A stretch of 9,778 nt of DNA from PBB1 sp031380885 (lineage in GTDB: Bacteria > Pseudomonadota > Gammaproteobacteria > Burkholderiales > Burkholderiaceae_C): the NCBI GenBank assembly GCA_031380885.1, contig JANMXL010000086.1:1-9778 (forward strand). The letters are read 5' to 3'. Shown one piece after another: positions 1-6,714 of the stretch. The notes under the pieces were generated by a model. That model was not told where the DNA came from. It made no database searches and was given only the letters and a program-made list of their open reading frames with translations. The position numbers were made by a program, and so were the translations under genes. Within the stretch, counting starts at the first letter, position 1. Every line of letters starts with the position of its first letter.

Positions 1-276
1 TTGACGGCGATCGGCCTCGGTGTAGCCTGGAATGTTCAGGATGATCAGTGGCGCTCCACGCGCCTGCAGCGGCAGCGAAATCAGACCAAACTCGCGGGGC
101 GTGCTGAGCAGGCCGTGTATCAGAACAATCGGTAGCAGCGGCTCAGATCCTGGCATGTTCTTCATCTGTACGGACAACGCCGGCGCGGGCTGCCCGTTGA
201 CACCGTCGGGGCAAACGGACGCCAGCGGATCGTTGCAGGAGCCCTTCAGTACCGGGCGCGACGTGGCTTGTTGCAT
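1..276 (-). CDS. Alpha/beta hydrolase, N-terminal part (runs off the left edge)
   Basis: An open frame on the minus strand starts at an ATG at 276-274 and stays open for 92 codons to the window edge; an in-frame stop lies upstream at 342-340. Residues 50-64 read IVLIHGLLSTPREFG, the beta-strand plus His-Gly oxyanion segment typical of alpha/beta hydrolases, followed by PLIILNIPGY at about 76-85, which resembles the next strand and turn of that fold. The catalytic Ser, Asp and His would lie beyond the edge, so substrate cannot be judged. The first 45 residues look poorly ordered and carry two cysteines (14 and 22). No good Shine-Dalgarno sequence precedes the ATG, and Met38 or Met41 are alternative starts just before the conserved part. 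It lies 181 bases downstream of the glycosyltransferase/methyltransferase gene in the same direction and could be the tail of that operon or a separate unit. Confidence 0.72.
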   Translation of the reverse strand, partial: MQQATSRPVLKGSCNDPLASVCPDGVNGQPAPALSVQMKNMPGSEPLLPIVLIHGLLSTPREFGLISLPLQARGAPLIILNIPGYTEADRRQ

Positions 277-457
277 GATTTTCGACGAGGTCAGGTGTTG
301 AATACAGCACTGACCAACAGTCGAACGCCGCCCCGGAGTTTAAACGGTGCAAGCTTAGGGCACGCTGAACAGCCCTGGTCGGCGGATGCCGACGGCCCGG
401 TCGCCCTTCAGCCGCCGTTTTGCCGGTGTGCCCGGCGGTTGAAGAATCAGCCGCTGC
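277..457. other. Intergenic gap with one short inverted repeat
   Basis: This gap separates two minus-strand genes. It contains a 6-bp perfect inverted repeat, GTCGGC at 378-383 and GCCGAC at 388-393 with a four-base loop, and the GC-rich repeat CCGCCG (412-417) against CGGCGG (433-438). Neither is followed by a T-run on the minus strand, so I do not call an intrinsic terminator. No promoter is convincing. Confidence 0.4.
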
Positions 458-2032
458 TCACGCCATCGAGGCGGTGCGAATCGCTTCGAGCGAGACCGGT
501 GACGCGCTGGCCGGTGGGGTCTGAGCCGCGGTGTGGGCGGCGGGTCGGTAGCGCTCCTCGGGCAGCACTTCATCGTCGGGCACGCGCAGTTCGGCTTGCA
601 GCGTGCGCGCGGTGGTGCGCTCCTTCGGCGTCGTTTCGACCTTGCGCAGCACCAGGCGCATGAAGCCGGCCTGGTCGCGTTGGCACGGCTTCAGGCCGAG
701 GTCGAGGTAGGTCGATTCGGTGGCCTCGAAGCGGTGCTCGAACCAGCCGAGGTACCAGAACCATTCGGTGTAGTAGATCCAGGAGTTCTCGTTCATCGCC
801 CGCACATGGGTCGGGTCCTGCCAGGCGGTGGGCGACCGTTCATACGGCACTTCGATGCGCAGCTCGCCGCCCAAGGCCAGCAGCCGCAGGCAGTTGCCCA
901 TCAGCGCGGCCAGGTCGGGCACGTGCTCCAGCACATTGTTCGCGTTGATGACCTGCACGCTGCCGGCTTGCAGCAGCAGTGGCCCGGCCGAGGGCGAGGC
1001 GATCTGCAACGGCAGCGTCAACGGTTGTGACAGGTCGAGCAGCAAGTCGGGATGCGTGCTGTCCTGCACATCGAGGTTGAGCCAGCCGCTGCGGTAGTCC
1101 TTGCCCGAGCCGAGGTTGATGTGGGTCGGCGCCCACGGCGCGCTGTCGCGACCCGCAGCACGTTGCGCGCCGAAGCCGGACGCGAACGCCAGCAGATCGG
1201 CGTAGGCTTCGATCGGGTCGGCGCCGCGAAAGCGATCCAGGCCGGCCCGCATGGCGTCGAAACAGGCCGACGTGCCGAAGTCGTCCCGGAAAAACTGCGC
1301 CCGTTCCTCCTCGCTTTGCAGCCACAGCACGCTGTCTTCGAAATCGGGGTGCGGGTGGGTCTGCGCGCTGCGCTCGGAGATCACCGGCGTGCCCAGCGAC
1401 AGGCAATGCGAGACCCGCGCCTGCTCGAAGCGGCTGGTCTCGTAGAAGTGCACATTCAGCACCGCCTTGGCCTGCGCGATGTAGTGGTCGCGCTCGGGCC
1501 CGTAGAGCGCGCTGTCGAACACCGTCACCGACCGGCCTGCGGCCTCGATGCGGTCCAGCCAGGCGCGGCGGCGCGCATTCATGCTGCCGAAGAACAGCAG
1601 GTCGATCGGGCGCTCTTCCAGCGGCAACGGCTCGGCCGGCGTCAGGTAGGGCGCGTAGAGGAACGGCACCAGCGGCACGTCGTCGACCTGGCGCGCGTAG
1701 CTGGCCACGTTGGCGGCGTCGTAGTCGACCACTGCCGAGTTGGCCAGCAGTTTCAGGTAGTCGGCCGAGACCTTGGCCCCGCCGGCGCCGAGCTGTTCGA
1801 GGTTGACGAACAGGCAGCTGTAGCGCTGACCGAGCGCCGCATCGAAGCCCAGGTGGGCGCCGAAGACGATGTTGACGGCGTCGTGGCGCAGTCGGTTCTT
1901 CGCCATGCTGACGGTCGCGCCGAGGCGCCGGAACTGGAAGCGGAAGTAGCGCGCAGGGTCGAGCAGGCCGAGCGAATGCACGTAGCCCGCAGGCTGCACG
2001 ATGCACAGGTGGATGGAAGGGAGAGTGTTCAT
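458..2032 (-). CDS. Glycosyltransferase (GT-B-like) fused to SAM-dependent methyltransferase
   Basis: The 524-residue product has two parts. Residues about 7-285 look like a GT-B glycosyltransferase: strand IDLLFFGS at 143-150 opens the second Rossmann half, and the stretch from YETSRFEQ at 197 to GTPVISE at 214-220 matches the donor-binding segment of group 1/CgeB-like transferases, with Glu203 and Glu220 as candidate nucleotide-sugar contacts. Residues about 303-465 look like a class I methyltransferase: INLGSGKDYRSGWLNLD at 305-321 holds the glycine-rich SAM loop and acidic residue, NNVLEHVPDL at 365-374 is the post-motif seen in Methyltransf_11-type enzymes, and DPTHVR is at 406-411. The tail after 470 is low complexity. 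No signal peptide or membrane segment is seen. AAAGG lies about 8 bases before the ATG, supporting this start. It is third in the minus-strand glycosylation set, so it may add and methylate a sugar of the flagellin glycan (inference). Donor and acceptor are unknown. Confidence 0.87.
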   Translation of the reverse strand: MNTLPSIHLCIVQPAGYVHSLGLLDPARYFRFQFRRLGATVSMAKNRLRHDAVNIVFGAHLGFDAALGQRYSCLFVNLEQLGAGGAKVSADYLKLLANSAVVDYDAANVASYARQVDDVPLVPFLYAPYLTPAEPLPLEERPIDLLFFGSMNARRRAWLDRIEAAGRSVTVFDSALYGPERDHYIAQAKAVLNVHFYETSRFEQARVSHCLSLGTPVISERSAQTHPHPDFEDSVLWLQSEEERAQFFRDDFGTSACFDAMRAGLDRFRGADPIEAYADLLAFASGFGAQRAAGRDSAPWAPTHINLGSGKDYRSGWLNLDVQDSTHPDLLLDLSQPLTLPLQIASPSAGPLLLQAGSVQVINANNVLEHVPDLAALMGNCLRLLALGGELRIEVPYERSPTAWQDPTHVRAMNENSWIYYTEWFWYLGWFEHRFEATESTYLDLGLKPCQRDQAGFMRLVLRKVETTPKERTTARTLQAELRVPDDEVLPEERYRPAAHTAAQTPPASASPVSLEAIRTASMA

Positions 2033-2099
2033 CGGTGGGGCCTTTCGTCACGGAGGCCCGATCGATGCCAGGCCCGGTGTCATTCATGTTGATCGGCCC

Positions 2100-2127
2100 G
2101 CCGCATCCTGAAGGGCGGATGTGCGGC
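2100..2127. repeat. Intercistronic hairpin with a two-base bulge
   Basis: GCCG-CATCC (2100-2108) pairs with GGATG (2117-2121) and CGGC (2124-2127) around an 8-base loop, with TG at 2122-2123 bulged. It lies in the 123-base space between the two minus-strand genes. Direct copies of CCCGGCC (2134-2140 and 2146-2152) lie beside it. There is no T-run after it, so it is more likely an mRNA stability or processing structure than a terminator, or it has no function. Confidence 0.3.
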
Positions 2128-2155
2128 AGAAATCCCGGCCAAATGCCCGGCCGTG

Positions 2156-4096
2156 TCAGACCGCAGGCAGGTGCTCCGGCCGCAGGCCCGCGATGGCACG
2201 CGCCCACATGCGGTCGTAAAGCGCCTCGATGTCGCGCGCGAAACGCGCACCGTCGAACAACGGGCTGCTGCGGCGCCGAGCGTCGATCTGCCCCCGCAGC
2301 TCGGCGCGACGTGCCGGGTCGCGGGCCAGCTCCACCACGCAGTCGACATAGTGCTCGCGGTCGTCGCAGATCAGCTGCGGCAGCCCCAGGGTGTCGAGCA
2401 GGCTGGCGGCCACCCGCTGCGCAAAGGGTTCGCCGCGCAGCGTGACCACCGGCACCCCGACCCACAGCGCCTCACCGGCGGTGGTGTGGGCGTTGCAAGG
2501 CCAGGCGTCGAGGTAGACATCGGCGCAGGCCAGCCGGCTCAGGTGCTCATCGTTGGGCAGCAGCGGGGCGAACAGCAGCCGGTCTTCGCCGATACCGCGC
2601 TGACGCGCCGCCTCGGTCAGGGTCGCCTGCACATTGGTGTTCCAGCGCATCAGCCACAGCACCGCTTCGGGCACCCGTTCGAGGATGCGGCACCACTGGT
2701 CGAACACCTCTTCGGAGATCTTGTACGACTGGTGAAAGGCGCACAGCAGCAGCTTGTCTGTAGGCGCGTCCCAGTCGGCCCGAGCGCTTGCGACGGGCTG
2801 CAGGCGGTGCGCGTCGTTCGGTTGATAGCAGTGCGGCAGTTGGGCGATCTTTTCGCTGTAGTGGTCGGCCAGCGCCAGCGGTGTGACGACGCGGTCGCCG
2901 ATGAAGTAGTCGACATACGGCGCGCCGCTGGTGCCCGGAAAGCCGAGCCAGCTCACTTGCAGCGGCGCGGCGCGGTGCGCAGTGACCGGCATCAGTGTGC
3001 CGTAGGTGGCGCCTTTGGCGTCGACCAGGATGTCGATCTGCAGCGCGCGGATGCGCCGCGCTATTGCGGCGTGGTTGAGCGTGCGCAGGTCTTCGAAGTG
3101 CTCGCTGGCGGCGCGGATGCGGTGGCGCAACGGGCTGTCGTCGTCGGGCCCGGCGGAAATCAGCGTCACCTCGTAGCGCGTGCGGTCGTGGCATTCCAGC
3201 ATTTGCACCATCAACTGGCTGGTGGCGTGGTTGTGAAAGTCGGCCGACAGGTAGCCGATGCGCAGCCGCCCGCCGTGCGCCTGTGCGCTGCGGCGCGGCA
3301 GCGGCGTGACGAACGACGCAACCCGCAGCGCGTACAGATGCGCGACCTTGCGCAGCTCGTGCGGATCGTCGCCGACCACCGCATGCGTGAACGGCCCGGT
3401 CTCGATGGCGCTGTCGTCGGGGGCGGCCCGCACGGCGGCGCGCAGCCGCTGCATCTCCTGCTCCGCCGGTGCCCAGCGGCACGCCTCGCGTTCGAGGAAG
3501 ACGAGCTGCGAACGCGCGGCCAGTTCGCTGGCGTCGAGCCCGAGCAGCAGTGCGGTGCGCACGCATTCGGCGGCTTCGGCCTTCATGCCTTTGTCTTTGA
3601 AGGACATGCCCAGATGGAAATGCAGCACCGCGTCGTTCATCTTCAGCGCCAGCGCCTGCATGAAGGCGGCGATCGCTTCGTCATCGCGCCGACAGCGCTG
3701 CAGCGACAGCCCGAGCGAGACCCAGTGCGCGCGGTCGCGCGGCGCGTCGGCCGGCAGCGCGAGCAGGCAGTCGGCGGCGTCGGCGGGGCGACCGCGTTCG
3801 AGCAGCGCATGCGATTCGAGCGTGTAGGCCAGTGCCAGCGCCGGTCGCTGGCGGCGCAGCTCGAGCGTGCGCCGGACCGCGCTGTCGGACTGCCCAGCAC
3901 AAATCAGCGCATGCGCCGCCGCAAGCCCGTAGGCCGCGTCTGGATGCAGCCGAAACGCCTGGTCGAATTTGGCCGCCGCGTCGGACCAGTGTTGGCGCTC
4001 GGCGTGCGCCTGTCCGGCTTGCCAGGTGCGGTAGGCGCGGCCGTGCACGGCGGAGCCGGTGCGCGGCGGGGTGGGGGTCGGCAGGACCAGGGCCAT
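2156..4096 (-). CDS. O-GlcNAc-transferase-like (SPINDLY/GT41) glycosyltransferase with TPR repeats
   Basis: The 646-residue product has an N-terminal helical repeat region (about 20-200) with TPR-like pairs such as the helix around 125-170, then a GT41 domain (about 276-630). Residues expected from human OGT are present: DFHNHATSQLM at 286-296 includes the active-site-region His290; SWLGFPGTSGAPYVDY at 382-397; SYKISEE at 457-463 with Lys459 at the UDP-contacting lysine position; and NAHTTAGEALW at 535-545 with the HTT nucleotide-binding motif. Family members transfer GlcNAc or another sugar from UDP-sugar to Ser/Thr of cytoplasmic proteins, with TPRs as acceptor platform. No signal peptide or membrane segment is visible. 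The gene follows the GT2 gene and sits near two flagellin genes, so flagellin is the likely acceptor (inference). An in-frame GTG at 4189 would add 31 unconserved residues and leave 25 bases to the upstream stop; neither start has a clear ribosome site, so ATG is chosen with moderate certainty. Confidence 0.94.
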   Translation of the reverse strand: MALVLPTPTPPRTGSAVHGRAYRTWQAGQAHAERQHWSDAAAKFDQAFRLHPDAAYGLAAAHALICAGQSDSAVRRTLELRRQRPALALAYTLESHALLERGRPADAADCLLALPADAPRDRAHWVSLGLSLQRCRRDDEAIAAFMQALALKMNDAVLHFHLGMSFKDKGMKAEAAECVRTALLLGLDASELAARSQLVFLEREACRWAPAEQEMQRLRAAVRAAPDDSAIETGPFTHAVVGDDPHELRKVAHLYALRVASFVTPLPRRSAQAHGGRLRIGYLSADFHNHATSQLMVQMLECHDRTRYEVTLISAGPDDDSPLRHRIRAASEHFEDLRTLNHAAIARRIRALQIDILVDAKGATYGTLMPVTAHRAAPLQVSWLGFPGTSGAPYVDYFIGDRVVTPLALADHYSEKIAQLPHCYQPNDAHRLQPVASARADWDAPTDKLLLCAFHQSYKISEEVFDQWCRILERVPEAVLWLMRWNTNVQATLTEAARQRGIGEDRLLFAPLLPNDEHLSRLACADVYLDAWPCNAHTTAGEALWVGVPVVTLRGEPFAQRVAASLLDTLGLPQLICDDREHYVDCVVELARDPARRAELRGQIDARRRSSPLFDGARFARDIEALYDRMWARAIAGLRPEHLPAV

Positions 4097-4214
4097 GTCG
4101 GGGGGCGCCGCCAATGTCGGCGCACGGTAGTGGGTGGTGCGGGCAGCGTAGACGCAGGCCGCGCTGGCCCGTGGCCGGAAAAGCGCCACGAGTCGGCGCC
4201 ATTTCGAGGCTTGG

Positions 4215-5285
4215 TCAGCCAGGCGCCGAGAGGCCCGCTGCCGCGCGCCCCTGCCGCGCGCGCTCGCGCCATAGCGCGGCCTGATCGGTGTGACCCAGGC
4301 TGCTGTGAAACGCCGCCAGGTTGTGGGCCGCGAGGTGGCTGCCGCGTCCGCGCAGGCTGTCCGGCAGCTCCGGTCGCTCGCCGATCTCGATCGCGCGCAG
4401 CCAGGCGCGCTCGATCAGCGGCAGCCATTCGGCGGCCTTCGCCGGCTGCGTCAGCGCCGCGTCGAGCAGCAGATCGCCGAGGGTGAAGAAGAAATCGGGC
4501 GAATGCTGCCAGTGCGGCTGTTCGCGCTCGGCCAGGGCGAGCGCCGCGTCGAAGCGGCCCAGCTTCTTTAAGGTGAACAGCAGCCTCAACAGCAAATCGT
4601 GGCGCCACGACGCCGCCGCATCGACGCCGCCCCAGGCGGCTTCGTAGTGCGGCAGCGCCTGCGCGAAATCGGTGTGAACCTCGCAGTCCTTGCCGAGCTG
4701 GTAGCGCAGGTAGAGGTCGCCCGGTTGCTCGGCCAGCGCCGCCAGCAGCAGGCTGCGGTTGCGGCCGCGCTTCGGGGCCATCTGCGCGGGCAGGTAGCCG
4801 TCGTGGCCGACGACCAGGCCGAGGCGCTGGCGCGGCAGCACCGACACCGGTTGCTCGTGGATGCGACCGCTGTAGGCCACGCCGCGCGGCAGCAGGCGCG
4901 GCAGCCAGCTCGGTGCGTGCTGGGTCTCGCCGCGTTCATCGCTGAGCTGGCTGGTTACGCTGACGAGGCCGACAAAGTCGGGCGGCTGCGCGCGCAGTTC
5001 GGCCAGCGCTTCGGCGCCCGAGGCAATCCATTCGTCGGCATCGAGCACCAGGCGCCACGGCGCAGCCACCTGCGACAGCGCCGCATTGCGCGCGGCCGAG
5101 AAATCGTCGATCCACGGAAAGTGGGCCACCCGCGCACCGCAGCGCCGGGCAATGTCGGGCGTGCCGTCGGTGGAGCCGGTGTCGAGCACCAGCATGTCGT
5201 CCACATGCGCTCGCGCGCTGTCCAGGCAACGCGCCAGGCAGCGGGATTCATTGCGCGCGATCAGAACGAGTGCGATCGAATTCAT
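4215..5285 (-). CDS. Family 2 glycosyltransferase with C-terminal helical (TPR-like) tail
   Basis: The 356-residue product begins directly with the GT-A core of family 2: ALVLIARNES at 5-14, VLDTGSTDGTPDIA at 33-46, FSAARNAAL at 62-70, and LDADEW at 81-86 with the metal/nucleotide-binding DAD. RIHEQP at 141-146 is typical of the GT2 subgroup that carries a TPR-like tail. Residues about 187-345 are helical and contain repeat-like blocks (for example YLRYQLGKDCE and the segment around 265-300), fitting such a tail. There are no membrane segments, so it is a soluble cytoplasmic enzyme. It is the first gene of the minus-strand set and is divergent from the flagellin gene. The start is fixed by the closeness of the conserved strand to the ATG, although no Shine-Dalgarno sequence precedes it. 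It probably extends or starts the flagellin glycan; donor and acceptor are not readable from sequence. Confidence 0.92.
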   Translation of the reverse strand: MNSIALVLIARNESRCLARCLDSARAHVDDMLVLDTGSTDGTPDIARRCGARVAHFPWIDDFSAARNAALSQVAAPWRLVLDADEWIASGAEALAELRAQPPDFVGLVSVTSQLSDERGETQHAPSWLPRLLPRGVAYSGRIHEQPVSVLPRQRLGLVVGHDGYLPAQMAPKRGRNRSLLLAALAEQPGDLYLRYQLGKDCEVHTDFAQALPHYEAAWGGVDAAASWRHDLLLRLLFTLKKLGRFDAALALAEREQPHWQHSPDFFFTLGDLLLDAALTQPAKAAEWLPLIERAWLRAIEIGERPELPDSLRGRGSHLAAHNLAAFHSSLGHTDQAALWRERARQGRAAAGLSAPG

Positions 5286-5436
5286 CGGAGGTCACTTTGG
5301 TTGGGGGCATTGTGGAACCCCGCGCGCCGCGCGCCAACGGCTCGATCGCCCGAGCAGAGCGCCAACGCGGGCACTGATCCAGCGATCGGGGGCGGCCCGG
5401 CTTGTGTGAATTTTTTGCCACCGCGCATCGAGCGGC

Positions 5437-5466
5437 GCTCAAGTTCGGCTGCCAGCGCTCCGATAT
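5437..5466 (+). promoter_or_regulatory. Sigma-28 (FliA) promoter of the first flagellin gene
   Basis: GC-TCAAGTTC (5437-5446) matches the sigma-28 -35 box and TCCGATAT (5459-5466) the -10 box (consensus TAAAGTTT, GCCGATAA). The spacer is 12 bases, one more than usual. The -35 shares GCTCAAG with the three other filament promoters in this window. Transcription would start near 5473, about 225 bases before the start codon. Confidence 0.72.
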
Positions 5467-5472
5467 GCATTC

Positions 5473-5697
5473 CAACGGGACTGGAAACAGATTCGTTGTC
5501 CGGTTAGCCGGCCCAGGGTTGAGCAGCTTGTTGAGCTGCGAGACACACGGTTGACTAGCGCGGGTGGTGCCGGTGGACGGGATGAAACCGTCTCGTGCAC
5601 GGGTACAGGCTGGGGTGGCCAACGGGACGGTCCCGCACCACCTGAGTTAACGCCGGCAGCTAGGCCGGGAATTTCATCACTAACAGGAGCTTTCACC
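5473..5697 (+). promoter_or_regulatory. Long structured 5' leader of the first flagellin mRNA
   Basis: Read from the predicted start point, the leader contains: GCAGCT/AGCTGC (5523-5528, 5534-5539, loop of 5); a 10-bp long-range pairing of CGGGTGGTGC (5561-5570) with GCACCACCTG (5635-5644), one G-U included; inside it GACGG/CCGTC (5576-5580, 5588-5592) and the near-perfect palindrome CGGGAC-G-GTCCCG (5623-5635), the last competing with the long-range stem at one base; and CCGGC/GCCGG (5653-5657, 5664-5668) 16 bases ahead of the AGGAG site. The pairings are read by eye; folding energy and conservation were not tested. The leader depends on the promoter at 5439 being the one used. Confidence 0.42.
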
Positions 5698-6501
5698 ATG
5701 CCAGCAACTATCAATACCAACGTCAATTCGATCAACGCCCAGCGCAACCTGAGCATGTCGCAGAACTCGCTGGCAACGTCCATGCAGCGCTTGTCGTCCG
5801 GCCTGCGCATCAACAGTTCGCGGGACGACGCGGCCGGCCTGTCGATCGCCGACCGCATGAACGCCCAGGTGCGCGGCACCGCGGTGGCGGTGCGCAATGC
5901 GAACGACGGCATCTCGATGGCGCAGACCGCTGAAGGCGCGCTGTCCACCGCCACCGACGTGCTGCAGCGGATGCGTGAACTCGCGGTACAAGCGCAAAAC
6001 GGCACCAACGGTACCTCGGACCGCGCCAACCTCGACACCGAATACCAGCAGCTCAGCGGCGAGATCACCCGCATCGCGGCGCAGACCAAGTTCAACGGCA
6101 CGGCCATCGTCGGCGCCGGTGCCGGTGCGACGCAGTTCCAGATCGGCGCCAACAACGGCGACACGCTGACGATCACCACCACCACGCTGACCACCGTGGC
6201 CGGTGGCCTGACCACCGCCGCCGCGGCATCGACCGCGCTGGCCGCGCTCGACACGGCGCTCGACACGGTCACGACGCAGCGCGCGGTCTACGGCGCTTCG
6301 ATGAACCGTTTCCAGTACGCCATTCAAAACCTGCAGATCAGCGGTGAGAACCAGGCCGCTGCGCGCGGACGCATCATGGACGCCGACTTCGCCGTGGAAA
6401 CCGCCAACCTGTCGCGCTCGCAGATCCTGCAGCAGGCCGGCACCGCGATGGTCGCGCAGGCCAATCAATTGCCGCAGCAGGTGCTGAGTCTGTTGCGCTG
6501 A
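5698..6501 (+). CDS. fliC: Flagellin, first copy
   Basis: The 267-residue product is a filament subunit exported by the flagellar type III system and polymerised on the hook-filament junction. Residues 1-140 hold the N-terminal D0/D1 helices (INTNVNSINAQRNL at 5-18, SLATSMQRLSSGLRINSSRDDAAG at about 24-47) and residues about 185-267 the C-terminal D1/D0 helices, ending in the usual LPQQVLSLLR. The middle (about 141-183) is short and Thr-rich, with ten Thr between 156 and 173; the D2/D3 outer domains of Salmonella flagellin are absent. The LQRMRELAVQ segment (89-98) matches the D1 region bound by TLR5 in enteric flagellins. The ATG at 5698 has AGGAG eight bases upstream; an in-frame extension to 5551 lacks flagellin character. 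A terminator follows. It is about 84% identical to the next gene. Exposed Thr/Ser in the middle are candidate glycosylation sites for the neighbouring transferases (inference). Confidence 0.97.
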   Translation: MPATINTNVNSINAQRNLSMSQNSLATSMQRLSSGLRINSSRDDAAGLSIADRMNAQVRGTAVAVRNANDGISMAQTAEGALSTATDVLQRMRELAVQAQNGTNGTSDRANLDTEYQQLSGEITRIAAQTKFNGTAIVGAGAGATQFQIGANNGDTLTITTTTLTTVAGGLTTAAAASTALAALDTALDTVTTQRAVYGASMNRFQYAIQNLQISGENQAAARGRIMDADFAVETANLSRSQILQQAGTAMVAQANQLPQQVLSLLR

Positions 6502-6536
6502 TCGCGACCGATCAGGCCTCTGCGGTCACCTCGACC

Positions 6537-6560
6537 AACCGCCCTTCGGGGCGGTTTTTT
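6537..6560 (+). terminator. Intrinsic terminator after the first flagellin gene
   Basis: AACCGCCC (6537-6544) pairs with GGGCGGTT (6549-6556) around a TTCG tetraloop, and the T-run spans 6555-6560. It lies 36 bases after the flagellin stop codon and should end most transcripts before the second flagellin. Confidence 0.93.
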
Positions 6561-6618
6561 CATTTCTGATTTGAACCGGAGAACCCGGCCTGTTCGTCGC
6601 ACTGAAGGCGCAACGCCT

Positions 6619-6647
6619 GCTCAAGAATCCATCGGACAGGTCGCATT
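6619..6647 (+). promoter_or_regulatory. Degenerate sigma-28 promoter candidate for the second flagellin
   Basis: GC-TCAAGAAT (6619-6628) has the same GCTCAAG -35 core as the other filament promoters, and an 11-base spacer leads to GTCGCATT (6640-6647), which matches the GCCGATAA box at only five of eight positions. It would start transcription near 6655, leaving a leader of about 60 bases. It appears weaker than the fliC1, fliD and fliS promoters. Confidence 0.45.
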
Positions 6648-6714
6648 GACGCAGGCCTGAAACCGCCGAGTCCCAGACCCGGTTGTCCGATCGGATTGTT
6701 CAGGAGTGCCCTTC

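Larger units (their letters stand above)
5286..5697. other. Divergent intergenic region between glycosyltransferase genes and flagellin
   Basis: This 412-base gene-free stretch carries the sigma-28 promoter of the first flagellin (5439-5466), its long leader with inverted repeats, and a flagellin ribosome site (AGGAG at 5685-5689). A T-run at 5411-5416 lies upstream of the -35 and may act as an AT-rich upstream element. I could not find a convincing promoter on the minus strand for the glycosyltransferase genes. An open frame covers 5551-5697 in phase with the flagellin, but it looks non-coding and is not a plausible extension. Confidence 0.6.

Noticed and set aside
412..438. GC-rich inverted repeat CCGCCG/CGGCGG as terminator of the minus-strand operon
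   Set aside because: The loop is long and no T-run follows on the minus strand.
840..2465. A 541-codon minus-strand frame overlapping the glycosyltransferase/methyltransferase gene
   Set aside because: It is the same strand in another frame, Arg/Ala-rich, and crosses the ends of two well-supported genes.
2153..4486. A 777-codon open frame on the plus strand opposite the GT41 gene
   Set aside because: Its translation is Arg/Gly/Gln/Val-rich without family motifs, and it is antisense to a gene with clear catalytic motifs. Long shadow frames are expected at this GC content.
5405..5445. Possible sigma-70 promoter (TTGAGC on the minus strand) for the glycosyltransferase genes
   Set aside because: No TATAAT-like hexamer lies 16-18 bases downstream, and the box overlaps the opposite-strand sigma-28 -35 by chance of its sequence.
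5551..5697. In-frame 49-residue N-terminal extension of the first flagellin
   Set aside because: Flagellins begin at the MxxxINTN motif; the AGGAG site sits directly before the ATG at 5698, and the extension is Gly/Pro-rich without flagellin character.
5680..6468. A 262-codon minus-strand frame across the first flagellin gene
   Set aside because: It is a shadow of flagellin codon use, with no recognisable motifs.
6686..6693. TCCGATCG as an alternative sigma-28 -10 for the second flagellin
   Set aside because: No TCAAG-like -35 lies at the correct distance, and the start point would fall on the ribosome site.
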